A stretch of DNA of 64,000 nucleotides from Varroa destructor (GCF_002443255.2 NW_019211455.1:41786837-41850836), one strand, 5' to 3'; shown: positions 14,747 to 28,135, counted from the stretch's first letter. Notes: generated by a model not told the origin, from the letters alone. Translations and numbers: made by a program.

Positions 14747-15934
14747 CGATCGATTTTTATATTTATAGGTAGGTGCCCTCCAATTGTCTCCCGTGACTGA
14801 AAATGATGCTGACTTTTTGCTACCATTCGAAGGCTTTTGATATACTGAAGGATGAAATAGGAGATATGACATTTACTTCACGAGTTGACGAATTGATGAT
14901 GTAGTAGTATTTTTTATTGATTTCGGCAGCTTCACATATCCTTCAATGGTTTAACACGAATGTTACTATGGGTCATGAAGCTGCGCATCAATAGGCTGTT
15001 CTCTGGTGCACCATCAACGTACGAGGATATTTTCTACACGTTATATGTATGATCTAGACACCTGCGCATATGGCACTGTAATTCTTACATGAAAAAATAT
15101 TATATGGGTACTCTGATATACTTGTAATTATGTATGTCTTAACAACGGCCAATCTTTTACATGTATGATTTAAATTAGTTTCATTCTGAGCGTATTTACA
15201 AAAAATAGAAACGAAAAGATAATACGATACGTTATTGGCGATTGTTATGTTTGTTCTTCTATCAATTATACTGTATATTATTATAATATTAGCTATATAA
15301 ATAAATTCAATAAAAATCACGATAGTAATGAAGCTATGGGCCAAATGTAGTGGATTTAAAAACAACAAACAGCTATATTTTGGGAACTGGATTTAATAAC
15401 TAGCTGGCTTCCGTTTTTTCTCAACTGAGTTTAAATACTGCAAAGCAGAGGAAATTTTTCCCTTAATAATTGCAATTGTTATCAGAGCTACTTCTAACTC
15501 ATATTGAAAACTAGAGAAGTAGTAAAAGTTTCATTGCATATCGAGGTCTTGTGTCTGTTAAAATAGATGACAACATTTTTGTCATGGTGATACAATTGAA
15601 CTTCTTGGTCCTTTGGCTAGACTATAAACTAGCAAAACCCAAAATTTAAAAAAACCCACGGGGTGTTACAGGACTCTTATTGAGAGGCTAATAATAAGAA
15701 TGATCGTTTCAGTACCCTTTTGTGTTTGTTGGTTTGCGTCAAGGTAACGGATTGAAACAAAAGTTTACAAAACCTGTTTTTCAAGATGATACACTTTCCG
15801 GCAAGCACTTGAATGTTTTTAGCGAAGTATCACATTATACGAGATGGACGTCAATCGATTTTTTGATCGTTTTTATTTTTAAATAGCGTTCATTTTAAAT
15901 AGTGACGCCTTCGAGTCGCACGAAAGATACCTCT

Positions 15935-16065
15935 GAAGCCGTAAGGCTTCTTTATTAATTAATAAAGTTCTTCATTTATCATCTATACATACACCATGTC
16001 AGGAACAAACAGCTTGAAAAAAAAACGCGAATTAATGTTAATATTGAAACACATTAACATTAATT
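15935..16065. repeat. Cluster of three inverted repeats
   Basis: GAAGCC/GGCTTC with a 4-nt loop at 15935-15950, an 18-bp perfect palindrome at 15950-15967, and a 13-bp perfect stem AATTAATGTTAAT (16030-16042) with its complement at 16053-16065 around a 10-nt loop. Confidence 0.9.
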
Positions 16066-18394
16066 ATTTAACATTTTAAATTTTATTTAATCCTCCGTCG
16101 AATGATGTTGAAGATTACGCTTGCGTCGCGTGAAGGAAGTGAGCCAATACAAAATGAATCCAATACCGTAAACAGCTTTATATTGATGTTTATCTAATTG
16201 AAGTTACCCATTATAATATATACGTATTGTCTACTCAAATTCGTTAGTTACCTATAGCATAATTCGGCTTGCACTGCTGAAGCCCTACCTGAAAAGGCCT
16301 CGAGTCGCTGGTTCGAGTCCCCGCCACCGGCATGTACTGCGCAACATGTATGATCAAGTAAAGACAATAGAACAGTATTTATCAAAAACTGATATCTATG
16401 ATAACCATCTACAGGCTACTAAGGCTTTAACATCATCAGACAAGGTGAACCGTTACATAGGAATTACTTGAAAGCCAGGGCCAGTCTTCGTAAGAAGCAC
16501 ACATGTTAACACCTCAGGTAGTTATATCAGGGCTGCAACGGGTTGCCGTCGATCAAACACGCAACGCCTTCTAGACATTGTATATTATATGTACTTTTAG
16601 TATTTAATCACGCTCCCCTCGTCTCTATCAAGATAGACATCTATTCCTCAATAGATTCCCACAATTAAACAACACCAGGTGTAGGCGTACAAATAAATCT
16701 CATCCTGTAGCAAAGTTGATTACAGGCAGCTGAAACGCTGTTTGCCGCTCACGCGCTGAACTGCCGCTGGGCTACCGGACCATCCATTTGCCCGTAACAG
16801 TTAGCAGTTTTTGAGCCAAACAGTGTAGGGCGCCGGATTAGCCGGGCAGCTCGGCCAAGTTTCCGATTCGATGAGAACGAGCCTAAATCGACGAAGTTAC
16901 TTTCGGACGCTGTAATGACGAGACGACTGCTGCATCTAGCCGTTGTCTCAGATGCGCCCCGATTAGTATCTTAATGGGCGACACAGCGAAAAAGTGGGCG
17001 CACGATTGCGCCTGCCTTTGCGATCGCCGCAAGACAACTAAATCCGGTTTGCGGTAGTGATCAAATTTTATAGAAGTCGAAACTTTGAAACAGCGTTATT
17101 TGCCCAACATCATGCACAGTCAGGAGGTAAAATAGATGACAATTACTGAAACATAAGAAATAAGGGTTATTGCCCCAATATATACCTCCAGTTTCGCTGT
17201 GATATTGGAAGTTGTAATCGAAGTAAATGTTTTGCGTCTCATCCGATACTGCTGGAGCTACTAATCAATTCTCGGTTTAGAAGTTACTTGTATTTTCAGT
17301 AATGGTTAGATTGGACCCGTTAAGGCGTAAAGTTGCGCGACTATTGTCAATGAAGCAACATGCACGTGAAAGCCGGATAAAGGAACAGTCTAAATAAACT
17401 CAATTGAGTAGTTCATTGCGTTTACACTATATTCTTTGTCTTTTCGTCTGCTAGCTATATAAACATCATTCAGTAACGGAACGTGTTTAAAAAAGCAGAC
17501 AATATTGTCAATTTTCCACAGCTATTTTGCCCTTTCGATTACTGAAAATTCATTCTATGGCAAAGGAAGGTTTCGACGATCGACCGAAAGAACAGTTTGT
17601 TTTATCGAAAATAGTCGGCTCTAGGATAATGAAAAATTGATGGTAATAAACAATACTAGGCCTGGTAGCAAGTCGAAATGTTACAAATACAAATACAATA
17701 CCATGCAAACTTTGATTTACGCACCTCTATCGATAAGTAATTACGCCACCATCCAACAGTCTCTAGGTGATTATTATTAATAAATCTTTTTAAACTTTAT
17801 TATTACTAGATAAATGTTTATTCGTTTAGTCGAATCGAAAACAATAGCTTCATTTCGAGCAGTGTTTTGTCGGAAAGTAGCAATCGACAGACATAAACGG
17901 AAGCGTCAAGCTGATAACTTTAATAAGTGTTAGCACGCAAATAAAAATACTCTGATTAATGACAGGGCGGGACTGTTCTGCAATACAACATTTCGCCAAG
18001 AGCGATATATCGCTTTTAGGCCATAACGATTCGTTCTTCTAATGAATCAGATAGTAAACTTGTGTTGAATAAGTTCAGCTGTTCTAACAAACGGCCATTG
18101 ACGTTTGGTAAGTTGTTGACGAATTGAATGTAATCAACTTATTTTGTCTCACATCCGGTTTGGCATAGACTTCTCATATTCCCACACGAAAAGTGGGAGC
18201 GTTTCCTGAAATCAGTCGTCTTCTTTCCGTCTATATGGAACTGAGTATATGCTACTTCTTCCATAATGAAATTGATATCATTGAAATTTGTCCACACCCT
18301 CTGTTAGGTTATCGTACGTAGAAAAGTCATAACCTTAAAAGTTACTGTTGAAATTACGGAATCTTGATAAGAATGATTCTACAAAACCGCGTAG

Positions 18395-18413
18395 ACCTCG
18401 GCTATGCCGAGGT
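18395..18413. repeat. GC-rich 8-bp hairpin
   Basis: ACCTCGGC, TAT, GCCGAGGT. It is unusual in the AT-rich surroundings. It is not followed by a T run and no transcript is known. Confidence 0.85.
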
Positions 18414-18451
18414 GTAGATAGGTACGAGTGTCATTTTTGGCTAGCAGTGTC

Positions 18452-18501
18452 CAACAGGAAGTCTCTATATATATTTTTTTATATATAGAGACCGTCTGTT
18501 G
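18452..18501. repeat. 50-nt two-part hairpin
   Basis: The inner stem GTCTCTATATATA (18461-18473) pairs perfectly with 18480-18492 across a 6-T loop. After a 3-nt mismatch on each side, an outer 6-bp stem CAACAG/CTGTTG continues it. Confidence 0.9.
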
Positions 18502-19093
18502 TTCTCTATATATATAAAGTATATGTATTTTTTAATTAATTTGCTTTCTAATATATCTAGATGTATATTGCTATATTATCTTAAAGGTTTATGCATATTA
18601 TGTTTAAAAATGACCCCTCGTAATGCAAACCAACAGGGACCTTTGCTTGAATTTGACTTATGACATTTCTCCGGTATATTTTTGTTTCAACCATATCCAA
18701 TCAACAAGGCCATATTCGTGTATAAAAAAGGCCACATAGACGTCGTTTAGAAGGTGCAAAGACGCCTGAACACCTTCATACTCTATGTCGACTAAGGTGA
18801 ACAACCCTGACAAATTCAGTGAAATGCATTGTTTAAAAACTGATCTGTCACTAGAGGAGCTCCGAATAATCTATTCAATATTAGGCAGCCCTCATTAGTC
18901 GGAACATCCCCAAGCTGCAATTGGGGTTCGTCGATTTTCAGGTTCATGGAAACTTCTTCACTCCCTCTTTCTGGTCGCGGTTTTGTCTTGAACGTGTTCT
19001 AACCCCGCTACTGCAAAACTTCGGGGCTGCAAAACTCGAGAGAACAAACCGGTGGATCAATCCGAAAATCGGATCTGTCTTTCTATCGTTTCA

Positions 19094-19117
19094 CCCCCCC
19101 CCCTCCCCCCCGCCCCC
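19094..19117. repeat. Poly-C tract
   Basis: C runs with a single T and a single G interruption; opposing open frames across it are composition effects. Confidence 0.9.
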
Positions 19118-20373
19118 GAAATTCATGCTTCTACAGCTATTCGGTCTACTGCGAACTTGGGGGCTTGCAGCTTAGCCCTCACTCAAGTGGCGCCTTCACA
19201 AACCCCTCAGTTCTGTGCTTCGTGCGCGTATCGGAGTGCGCGATCGTTGCTGAGATCGGAGAGGAGACGAGGGCGGACCTCTCCTGATCTCGGTATAAGA
19301 CAACAATCTTGCACGACTTTCGGTGCACTCGAACCAACTGGCCGGTGCTCACGGGACAGTGCGCTCCGTACAATTGGACGAACGGATCAGCCGTAGACAA
19401 TGGGCTATATCCTAGCTACATCACCGACGGCTGCAGACTGAAAGAGTGCTCTTACTCATGGTTTCGAGTGTCTTTATGCAGTTTGCTCTTTGACGAGAAG
19501 CCCAGTCACCTGCATTCAGGTATGTAAAAATGGTCAGAGTTTTGAATTATTTGTGCCTTAAGGTAGGTTTTTACCGGTCGTAAACTTCAGGCATTTATCT
19601 AGTTATAAAAAAACTGTATGGCTTTGGCCATGAACAGCTTACTGAAGTAATCTGAAAGTTTTGTTAGTCTTGTGAACGATATCAAGAATCCTCAAGATCG
19701 TTTAGATGATTAGCATGCACTAGTCTAGTTATGACTGGACGTCGTGCCGTACTGCACCCAGCTAGTCCCTCTAAGACAAATTACCTCTGTTTCAATAAGC
19801 CAGATAGGATGACAATTTGTTACGAACTTGCTGAAACTAACTTCTTGAAGTATACTTCTCGATTATTTGGTCCGTGTGGCCGTAGGAATTAAGCATCAGT
19901 TCGGCTTCAGACCTAAACGACTTCTCTTTCCAAAGCGTCCCGCGCATTTCCTCTTGACAGCCGTATTACCTATTAATCTTAAGTTTGATAATTTATGTAT
20001 TTTCTTTCACCGTTTTCCATTTTTAAATGGAAATCATTGTAGTTATGAAAACGTTGGGCCTAGACTTTGTGTTGTTGCCAATGTTTCTGGCGACTGTAGT
20101 CATCTATCGTATCAAGTTCTTCATCAGTGGACGCTATATACTCGGCCCGCAGCCCCCGATCTAAGGGCACCTCAAGCTTTCAAACTGCATTGGGCGAATC
20201 CTAGCCGGGGGAATTTCTTTGTCTCCCCTTTGACTTAAGGTCCTACAAATCTATGTGTCAAATCAAAGTGTCTATGCGCAATTCTTTCTCAAAAATCTTT
20301 TTTTTTCCCACAACAACACCACATAAGTATTATTGCTGCATATCCAGTTATGCATTTATAAACGTTCACCGAT

Positions 20374-20375
<2 letters not shown>

Positions 20376-20405
<30 letters not shown>
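20376..20405. repeat. (TC)n microsatellite
   Basis: About 14 TC units. It ends in TAG followed by a 14-nt stretch and GTAAGT, which looks like splice signals but leaves no real exon. Confidence 0.9.
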
Positions 20406-20406
<1 letters not shown>

Positions 20407-20533
20407 GCCAGCTAGTTAACAGTAAGTTTTTTATGGCTCATTTTCCGTGAACGATTTCTAAGATGAAGTATTCTAATACAAACAATGTAGGCCTCCCTTT
20501 AATACGACCAGTATGATCTCACTCACACCTCTG

Positions 20534-23500
20534 CGTCCGTGAATGTTTTTCTGGTGCATGTTATTTTCTGTCATGACTAGAACAACACTCACGCGGCTCC
20601 GAGGTGAACGACTCAACTATGTAATAATCGTTCGTAACAGGGGCAGCTCGTCTCCGGTTAAACTTCGGAAGGATAGTTACGAGAACGAACGCATTGAATA
20701 AATATGTCGACCTCAGATAGGCATGCCGCAAATTCTCTTTCTCTCTGGAGTATATCGAAATTTATTAGGAGAGCGGACTCGTGAGTGGATTTCTGGTGCA
20801 TTGTGCTCAGTCGTACTTCGATGACTAGAACCTCACTCACGGGTGCGACCTCCACATTCAGAGAGACTGAGAATCAAACTATGATACGAAAAGAGCGCTA
20901 TGCCTAGAGTTGGATAGGAAGTTCCATCAACAAAGCAGCGACGGTCGAGAATAAACTATAGTTCTAGGTTACCACGATTTTAGGGCAAGTTCAGCTACAT
21001 ATTAGGCTAAGTGTGTTGTAATAATCGTTGGGGATGCGTTATCTGTATGATACGTTGGCTAAAGTAATCTCATTTTTTGTCTATGTACATCCGAATATAT
21101 ACGCAACCAAAAGAAGTATGTTCCGCGACTCTAAGAAAGGCATCCGTAACAACGTACCAAACTGGGCAGTGTTCATAAGAGGTATAACTTACGGGACGCA
21201 AATTAGGTAAACTATCTTCTTCTAGGTAGGCTTTGGAAGATGATCTGCTTTACCACTTGGAGTGAACTTGCTCCCCTATCTCAGCACGAAAAAAACCTAA
21301 AGAACTTCAAGTGCGCGTTCGTGGATGACTACCTGGTTCATTGTGCTGTCAGACTGGTGACTAGAACGACACCCACGTCTGCGCCTTCGGTGAGCGTCGC
21401 ATAAAGGCTTCGATTCTACTACACGGTAAATGAAATCGGTTGTATTCATGAAATCTGCTTTTTGACTTTTCTGCCTATTGACAACGGCCAAGTCATTGTC
21501 GAGGAGGTTGGGGCTCTGGTGGTGTCAATTGGTAGCGTCTTCACCGGGTCACAACCATCTCGACAGGTGGCTGAAGTTCATACCGTTATGTCAGAACGTT
21601 ATTATAACAAGCATGTCAATTTCTTAAATGGTGTTAACTCCTAAATATATCTGTTATACGTATCGTATACGTACGAATCGTAGTGCATGCATTTTACTAA
21701 GAGATCCATCTTGAACCTCACAAGCGAACGCGCTTCGGGACAAGTTCAACTTAGTTGTGCACATTTTCCCATGAAGTACGTTTCCGCTCAAAAATGACGC
21801 TTCCAGACCTGGCGCAGTTCAGGGGTGCGTTCCTGATTTCAATCAACACAGGCAATATATCCTCACGAGTAATTACCCTGTTCATGTAACTCTCAAAGCA
21901 TCACCGGGTAATGATTCGTGCGGATCTGTGGCCACATTCTATCAAGTACCTTAGGACTAAGCTTTTAGGAATCATTATTGATTTTTATGAAACCGCAATT
22001 TGTGAAATCCAGTCGATTTACCCATATCGTAGAGTTTTCCTCTCGTCACTCAATCTGGGTTGCTTGTCACCGCAAGTGTCTACTTTGGTAATGCGATTAG
22101 GATGGCTATCACCGGGTAGATATATGCGCGACATGTGGCTGCCTTCATCGAGGTTATCAGGTCTAAATATTAATAGTTATTATTGTGTGGGCTTAGGGCC
22201 GAAGTAACGAAAACCACAATAAATTCGATAATCATCAAAACCAAATTTCCGACGCGGTTCAAGCTACAGTTCCCGTGAATGTTTACTCTGGTCATGTTAT
22301 TGAACCTATCATCACCGGGCGGACATTTGCGCGTTTATGTGGCCTCATCCATCTACCGCAATGACTTCATGTGAGTGTTGCATTATGGAACGGATAGTAC
22401 AAAGTCAGCTACAATTAAGAAAGCTAAATGAAAAAGAGACTACGTTGATCTCATTTTAGTGATACTTACAATTTTGTTCGAAATGTGGCAAGGGCTGAGC
22501 GGGTAGCGTAATTGTATTGAAACTTGTGAAACGCCAGCGTCCAGTGCTTGGCTGCGATTCCCACGAAATACGTAGAAGATTCTTCATTACTATCCACATC
22601 GTACGGACCTGCTGCGTCCGTTGTCCATCATTTTTTTTTTCATTGAGTTTCATAATGAAAGAACCGCGCGAAAGAAATTTTATGACCATTATTACCGATT
22701 TAAGGAACTGCTAATTTTTTAGACCACAGTTCCCGTACATGAGCACCCTAATTTTATTGTTACCGAAGTCATCACCTGGTGTATATGTGTGTGATATGGC
22801 CCTATCCGTTTAGAGACATCTGCCTAATGCTAATACCTTGCGTGGTCAGACGGCGGTTCCGTTTGTAGGCTCTGCTGCGGCAAATAACGGCCTATGTTAA
22901 GTGAATGTTGTCTTTCTTAAGGTGAGAACAGTTTAAATTTTAGGTCCCCCGAATACCTACCGTAATATTATTGTGCTCATGCATCACCGAGAATAGTTTG
23001 CACGATTTTCCAGCCACATTCCGCGCGACGGAATCTCTTGGGCCAAAAGAAATTTTGGAATGACACACGCTGTGATTACTGGCTCCTAAGGATACATCAT
23101 TCAATAGCAGACACGAATAATTGTAAACAATGTTTCGAAGCGATTTGGGCTACAGTTCCCGTAAATGTCCACCCTGGTTATGTCGCTGTTGAAATCATCA
23201 CCGGGTCAGCATTTGCGCGTTCGTGTGGCCTTAATCATCTACATTACGTAACTAGTGTGAATATTGCGTCTCGCTGAGGTAATCTTAGGAACGCTTACGA
23301 ATGAGGTAAACGAACTAAGGTTAATCATCTTTTCGCAATTTAAATCAATAGAGATTAAGAGCCTCTCAAAAAACTAGCTACCTGGATTTGGACAGTGGAT
23401 ATCGCCTCCGCTGCATGTTCTCATGAAAGAGATCTTACGCGGTGAAACATATATAGTAACTGGCCAGCTATAATATTGCGTTTGCCTAGGTGTCGACGGT

Positions 23501-23645
23501 ACTCTTCACACTGTTGTAAGTAGATATTTCCATAAACTATCGTTGTTTCCCTGAAGATAGGCGTTTCTCAGTCTTATCAAGTGTACCTCCATTTCAGCAT
23601 CAGCGGGTACAAGTTTGTGTCACGCTGTGGCCAAATCCGTCAATT
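20534..23645. repeat. Old, diverged tandem array with spacing of about 205-215 bp
   Basis: A conserved core (consensus parts: CAGTTCCCGTGAATGT, CTGGTCATGTTATTG, ATCACCGGG, TTTGCGCG, TGTGGCC) recurs through the region. The TCACCGGG-like anchor starts at 21541, 21901, 22109, 22313, 22773, 22984, 23198 and 23600. Most neighbouring gaps are 204-214 bp, and three (360, 402 and 460 bp) look like skipped or decayed copies. The copies near 22260 and 23145 are the best matched pair by eye. Earlier, more diverged copies near 20534, 20780 and 21312 share GTGAATGTTT/CTGGTGCAT and end in TGACTAGAAC. The unit is not coding in any consistent way. Confidence 0.65.
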
Positions 23646-26600
23646 GTGTCCGTGAAATCTCGATACTATATACGTCATTGCAGCTTAGTGGCACAAGTTA
23701 TTCGATTGAACATGTTGCGAACGGTTGCAAGTGCCTGTCTATTCCACAACTGTGTACCACAATATGTCCCACAATCTTTCTATTTGAAGATATTCTCATA
23801 AGCCTCTTGGACATGTTTTTTTACCAATAGCTAAGATCTATTGAGCGCTGCTGGTTATATATATATATATATGTGTGTATGTGTATGGCTAGATTCGTCC
23901 ACTTTATCAAGCTACGACTGGAAGCTAATATAATACTGCCGCTTTCACACGGTTGTCAGTACCTTTGATTCAATATAATTTTTGTGGTTCGCATTTTAGT
24001 AGAAGCTTTAAATTGAATGATCAATCGTTTGAAAGACACAAAAAAATCAGGAAACTATGGGTTTTTTAGTGTGGTCTTTTTGTAATCACTTCAATGCGGA
24101 GAGACCAATCAGGAGCGATTATCATGGCCAATTGTGTACGTCTAAGAAGATAACGGCGACGAAATGGTAATATGAAAAGGTAACGGCTTTATTTAAACAC
24201 GAAGAAATAAATAGAGTCTTTAAGCCCCAAAAAAAAGGCCCAAAAGCGATGCCATAACCTTGTATCTGATGTGCATCTCCCACTTTTTTTACTGTTTGTA
24301 TTCTTGATTTCAGTGGATTAGGTAATACGTGTCGTTTTTTGACCCTTATTTACACCTTTCTAAAGTTATCATCTAGGTACTTCATTCGTGTACAAATTAT
24401 CAAAATCGATTCCACCTTTTTCAAACGGTTGGTTAGCAATTTCAGTGGTTCAGATAATGAAAGAAAATTATATCCAGTTTTTCTCTGATCAACAGTGCTT
24501 TAACAAAAACCTTATGGCCCCTGCCATATGGCAGAGAACGTCTCTATGGTATTACTAAACCAGTATGGTGAACTAGACGGGTTTTTTGACAGATCTTGTT
24601 GTCTGCGCGGCTCTTTCCTTTGCAAACGGGTATAATGGTTACTTATACAAGATGAAAAAACTCTAAGAAATTATTTTTTTCGGAGGGACCTTAAATTCCA
24701 TTAACGAAAAACAACAAGTTCCATATACGTGGCTAGTCCGTAATGGAAGGATTTGTTATTTAAGCATTAACAAAGGATAAAATGCATTGGACTGATTCCC
24801 GGCTGATCCTTTAGGTCTACAAGTTTCGTCGATATCTAGTGCACCCGTGTATTTTCAGATGCGCATATACGACGGAAAGACCTCGTCGAGATTTCTCGCA
24901 CAGGTTTTCTAGTATCACGACTATATACAATTATATTATCCACGTTAGTTTTGTGGGTATACTCAAGCCTTGTCTGTAGTTGTGATAAAGTTGTTTTGCC
25001 ATCATGCTCTGTAGTGGAGCGTATGTGTTTTGTTGACATTCTTCTCGATAGCTTACCCATTAAGCTTTGCCCATTAATGGCTCAGAGTACACCAAAACAA
25101 AATACCGTCTATCGAAGACGGAGTGAGAACGAGCAGGACAGAATTTTTAGTCGAGGAAAGCTGTGAACGTCGCTCAGCCACCCGTTGCTCCGGCTAATTG
25201 CGTCATCAATAATCAGTCGGTTTTCTCTCAATCGTTCGAGTGTACCGAACAGTGTAAAGGACGTGTTGACGGAACTGCGCAGATCTTAGGACCTCGTGAT
25301 TAGAGTGCCGTCTGCTCATTCATCATAACGCCCATCACTTCCGAGAAAAATGTAAATAATACACGAAACCCTACGGGAATGCTCCTTTATTAGCCCAACT
25401 TCAAGCGTACATCGAATTTTTAGATGAGTAAGAGCTACAGACTGAAACAATACGGGACAAATAATGTGGTTTTCAAGCCGGTTAGAACGGCTACTGTGTT
25501 CGTAATTTGAATGTCGGTACCATTCTGCTACGACAAGGTAATTCCGGACGTCTATAGGCCTGTCTAGACGTGAGAGGTAATGCGTGGGCACACTCTGTTT
25601 GGTGCTAGAGGTGGCCAATCGTTTAAAGTAATGCTTAATTAAGGCAGTAGAACAGAATGTAAAACTCAAAACACCCGTTTTAATATACACGAGTAATGGA
25701 CGTTACGCGAAAGGAATAACTAGAACCGATTCAGATTTATTCTCAGCTCGCAGCCGCTGACGTAACACTATTTACGGCGAAAACACTACGAACTAAAACG
25801 TTTTGACATAAAATCTCTTTAAAGATCTGTTATTCGACACAAAAAGTAGACCAATGGGTCAATTTGAAAGATTTTATTATGAAATTGACTATGTCGTATT
25901 ATAAAGCATACAAACCGAGCTCTGTTTTTATTATCACTAATGATAAGTGTTCTGGTTTATTTATAAATGTAACCTGTAAAATACGTGGCCATCTGGAAGC
26001 ACCCGAATCTCTTCGCATAATTAATCGAAATAGAACAGATATACTTTTTTAGAACACACAGCTTTTCGTGTATAAATCATCAGCCAATAATACTTGATAT
26101 CTGTTTTCTTCATGCCGTTAGAATTTACCCAAAAGGAATTAGGTCTACATCGATTTCCCACAACGTACAGCATTTTATCTACAGCCGCTGTTTATAAATC
26201 ACGATCGCATATACCCACCCGTTATGATCACCGAGCTAGTGCAGAATTCTTGTGTTACTTATATGGACAACTATAACTAACTGGTATCTGTTTCGCCAGA
26301 TCGTCTCCTAAAGCACACAAACGCATCCAAGGAAACATCGTCAGTTTGTCAAATTCTACCTGGCATCCCGCCCAGTAGCAACCGTCCGTTGACAAATCTT
26401 TCGACTAAATCACCGCCAGGCACCAGATCATCATGCAGTAGCCTCAGACGAATAGGCACACTGAAGATACTATCTAAAGCACACGACCTGTTCCGAATCA
26501 TCGTACAAACAGCTAACATTATTCGGGTCTAATCCTCTCGTAATTTTCCCGTATCGTACGCCATAATTAACGATGCGCATTCAATGTAACGATAAAGTGT

Positions 26601-28100
26601 TCTTCTACGAGTCCCGATCGCTCCCACCTCCCTCTCGTAGAGTCAATATATGGATTCGAATACTTCAGATCTCGCATTTTCAATTCTCGATTTTAATGCC
26701 GCCGTATTTTTCTTCGCCAATCATGACGTACATATATTTCTGCTAGTAGCGTAGACTGTAATTCGTCCGTGTGACGTCGTCATCTTGGTGGACGTTATTG
26801 ACTGTCGTTGCTTGATCGGGTCAGTATCACGGGATATGATCTCCGATTCCGGTACTACAATGTCATCCGCAGCGGCTGAGTTGCATATGTTGCGCATACA
26901 ACTCTAGGACTAGCATCAGGAGCTATATATTCGTTTCCGACGACAAGCCAAGCGCGGTGCGTCACCCGGCAGTGTCTGCTGATCCGCGCGAAGTCGAGAT
27001 AAATCGGTATCAATCCTGTCTTGTTCCCGAAAAGATTGAGAAGAAGCGATTCAACGACGCCAATCCCTCAATAGTTAATTGATTTTCCTGTTTTACTGCG
27101 GAATTAGTAGACTACGACGACGCAGATATTAAGGATGAAGAAGTCGAAAAGAAAACGAAACGCTCTTTGGCAATCCGATCGGATTCGAATCGGATCAGAT
27201 TGTTAGCTCGATGGCTTGCTTATGAAAAAGTTATTCAATATATCTGTACATGTCTCTGATATCTGACTACTATTCGTTCCTATACTTAGCGATGTTCGTA
27301 ACCTGCTAAATGTCAGTTACAATCTATGCCATCGAATCGTTTGTCTGATTCGGTGGTGCACTCTTGATATATTTACCTTCTACCCTGTGGCCGCCACATT
27401 TTGTCTGTCTTTTTGCAGTAGCTTATGTAATAGCTCCCGTGGTGGGCCGAGTTTATTCGGAGCTACTTGTCAATACCAGCACTGTCGTCGTGCGTAGCTA
27501 GTAAATCGGGGAACTAAAAGCTTGCACTGCATCAGCTGCTCAAATAGACTCTTGGCGTCTGAGCATCATAATGGGGCGGTGTATGAGGGTGGACTATTAT
27601 CAGGAACAGGCCGTTATCAACGATGCCCTGGTGACGGCTCTTCCCTTAGCCGCTGCAAGCTGCTGCTTCGTTTTACTCCCTCCCCTATAAACCCTTGATT
27701 TCCCTTTTGCGCGCTGGGGTAACGTAAAGCGCCCGCTCTGTTGCCGTGGCTGATGAACAAATCCTATTGGCTTTGCGCTGTTGCCTGACTTTGCTTAACA
27801 GGCGCAAGTTACACAAAGGGTTTTCGCCCTCGCCGGAGCGGGCCGTCTTGCCCTCGGCGCGCGGTGGTCGACGGTATTTGAGTGAAAAACTGGAGGGAGT
27901 CTCACCAAACGTACTGTCGCCGTTGAAACGGTAGTGGTTTACAGATCAGACAAAGCGGCGCGTTCAGGTAACCAAGCCTGTCATTAAAGCGAATGCCTAC
28001 GGAGGCAGGTCGGTTATTGGAACAGGCAGGACTTATTCCTGGATGTAATATATAATGAAAAACAGTTTACGGCCTAGGTGACCAATTAAGTGTAACCTAA
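23646..28100. other. Region upstream of the chitin-binding gene, no supported gene
   Basis: AT-rich to about 26 kb, GC-richer at 26.8-28.0 kb, where promoter or upstream exons of the gene could lie. One charged open stretch with a single in-frame stop (26840-27260) is treated as an observation. Confidence 0.5.
23856..23872. repeat. Short (TA)n tract
   Basis: TA units followed by a few TG units. Confidence 0.85.
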
Positions 28101-28135
28101 CTATAAAGAGCAAGTGACAGCATCACGGATTTTAC
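28101..28135 (+). promoter_or_regulatory. Possible TATA box and start region of the chitin-binding protein gene
   Basis: CTATAAAGAG lies at 28101-28110, about 270 bp before the proposed start codon. A start near 28130-28135 would leave a 5' leader of roughly 245 nt. No clear TCAGT-type initiator is seen at the expected distance, so this is a guess from position and motif only. A second TATA-like string (CTATAAAC) sits near 27685 in a GC-richer stretch and is an alternative. Confidence 0.25.

Larger units (their letters stand above)
1..20533. other. Left intergenic or intronic block
   Basis: Apart from the simple repeats and hairpins listed, no exon with good borders on both sides was found. 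The open frames here are short, lack family resemblance and overlap on both strands. One 58-codon ORF with a membrane-helix-like segment (4810-4986) and a short basic ORF after a good acceptor (17302-17397) are noted as observations. Confidence 0.5.

Noticed and set aside
16240..16335. tRNA-like segment with a perfect B-box (GGTTCGAGTCC at 16310) and an A-box-like TAGCATAATTCGG upstream
   Set aside because: The T stem pairs only at its two loop-proximal positions, the acceptor arms do not pair, and the anticodon arm does not fold, so it is at most a tRNA relic or chance.
17302..17397. 31-residue basic ORF after TATTTTCAG with AATAAA at its stop
   Set aside because: Short, alone and without homology; AATAAA is common in AT-rich DNA.
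19052..19527. Overlapping frames across the poly-C tract
   Set aside because: GC-richer composition lowers the stop frequency on both strands; no domain seen.
24859..24903. 45-nt exon-like piece (TATTTTCAG before, GTTTTC after)
   Set aside because: Weak donor, no partner exons, well within chance.
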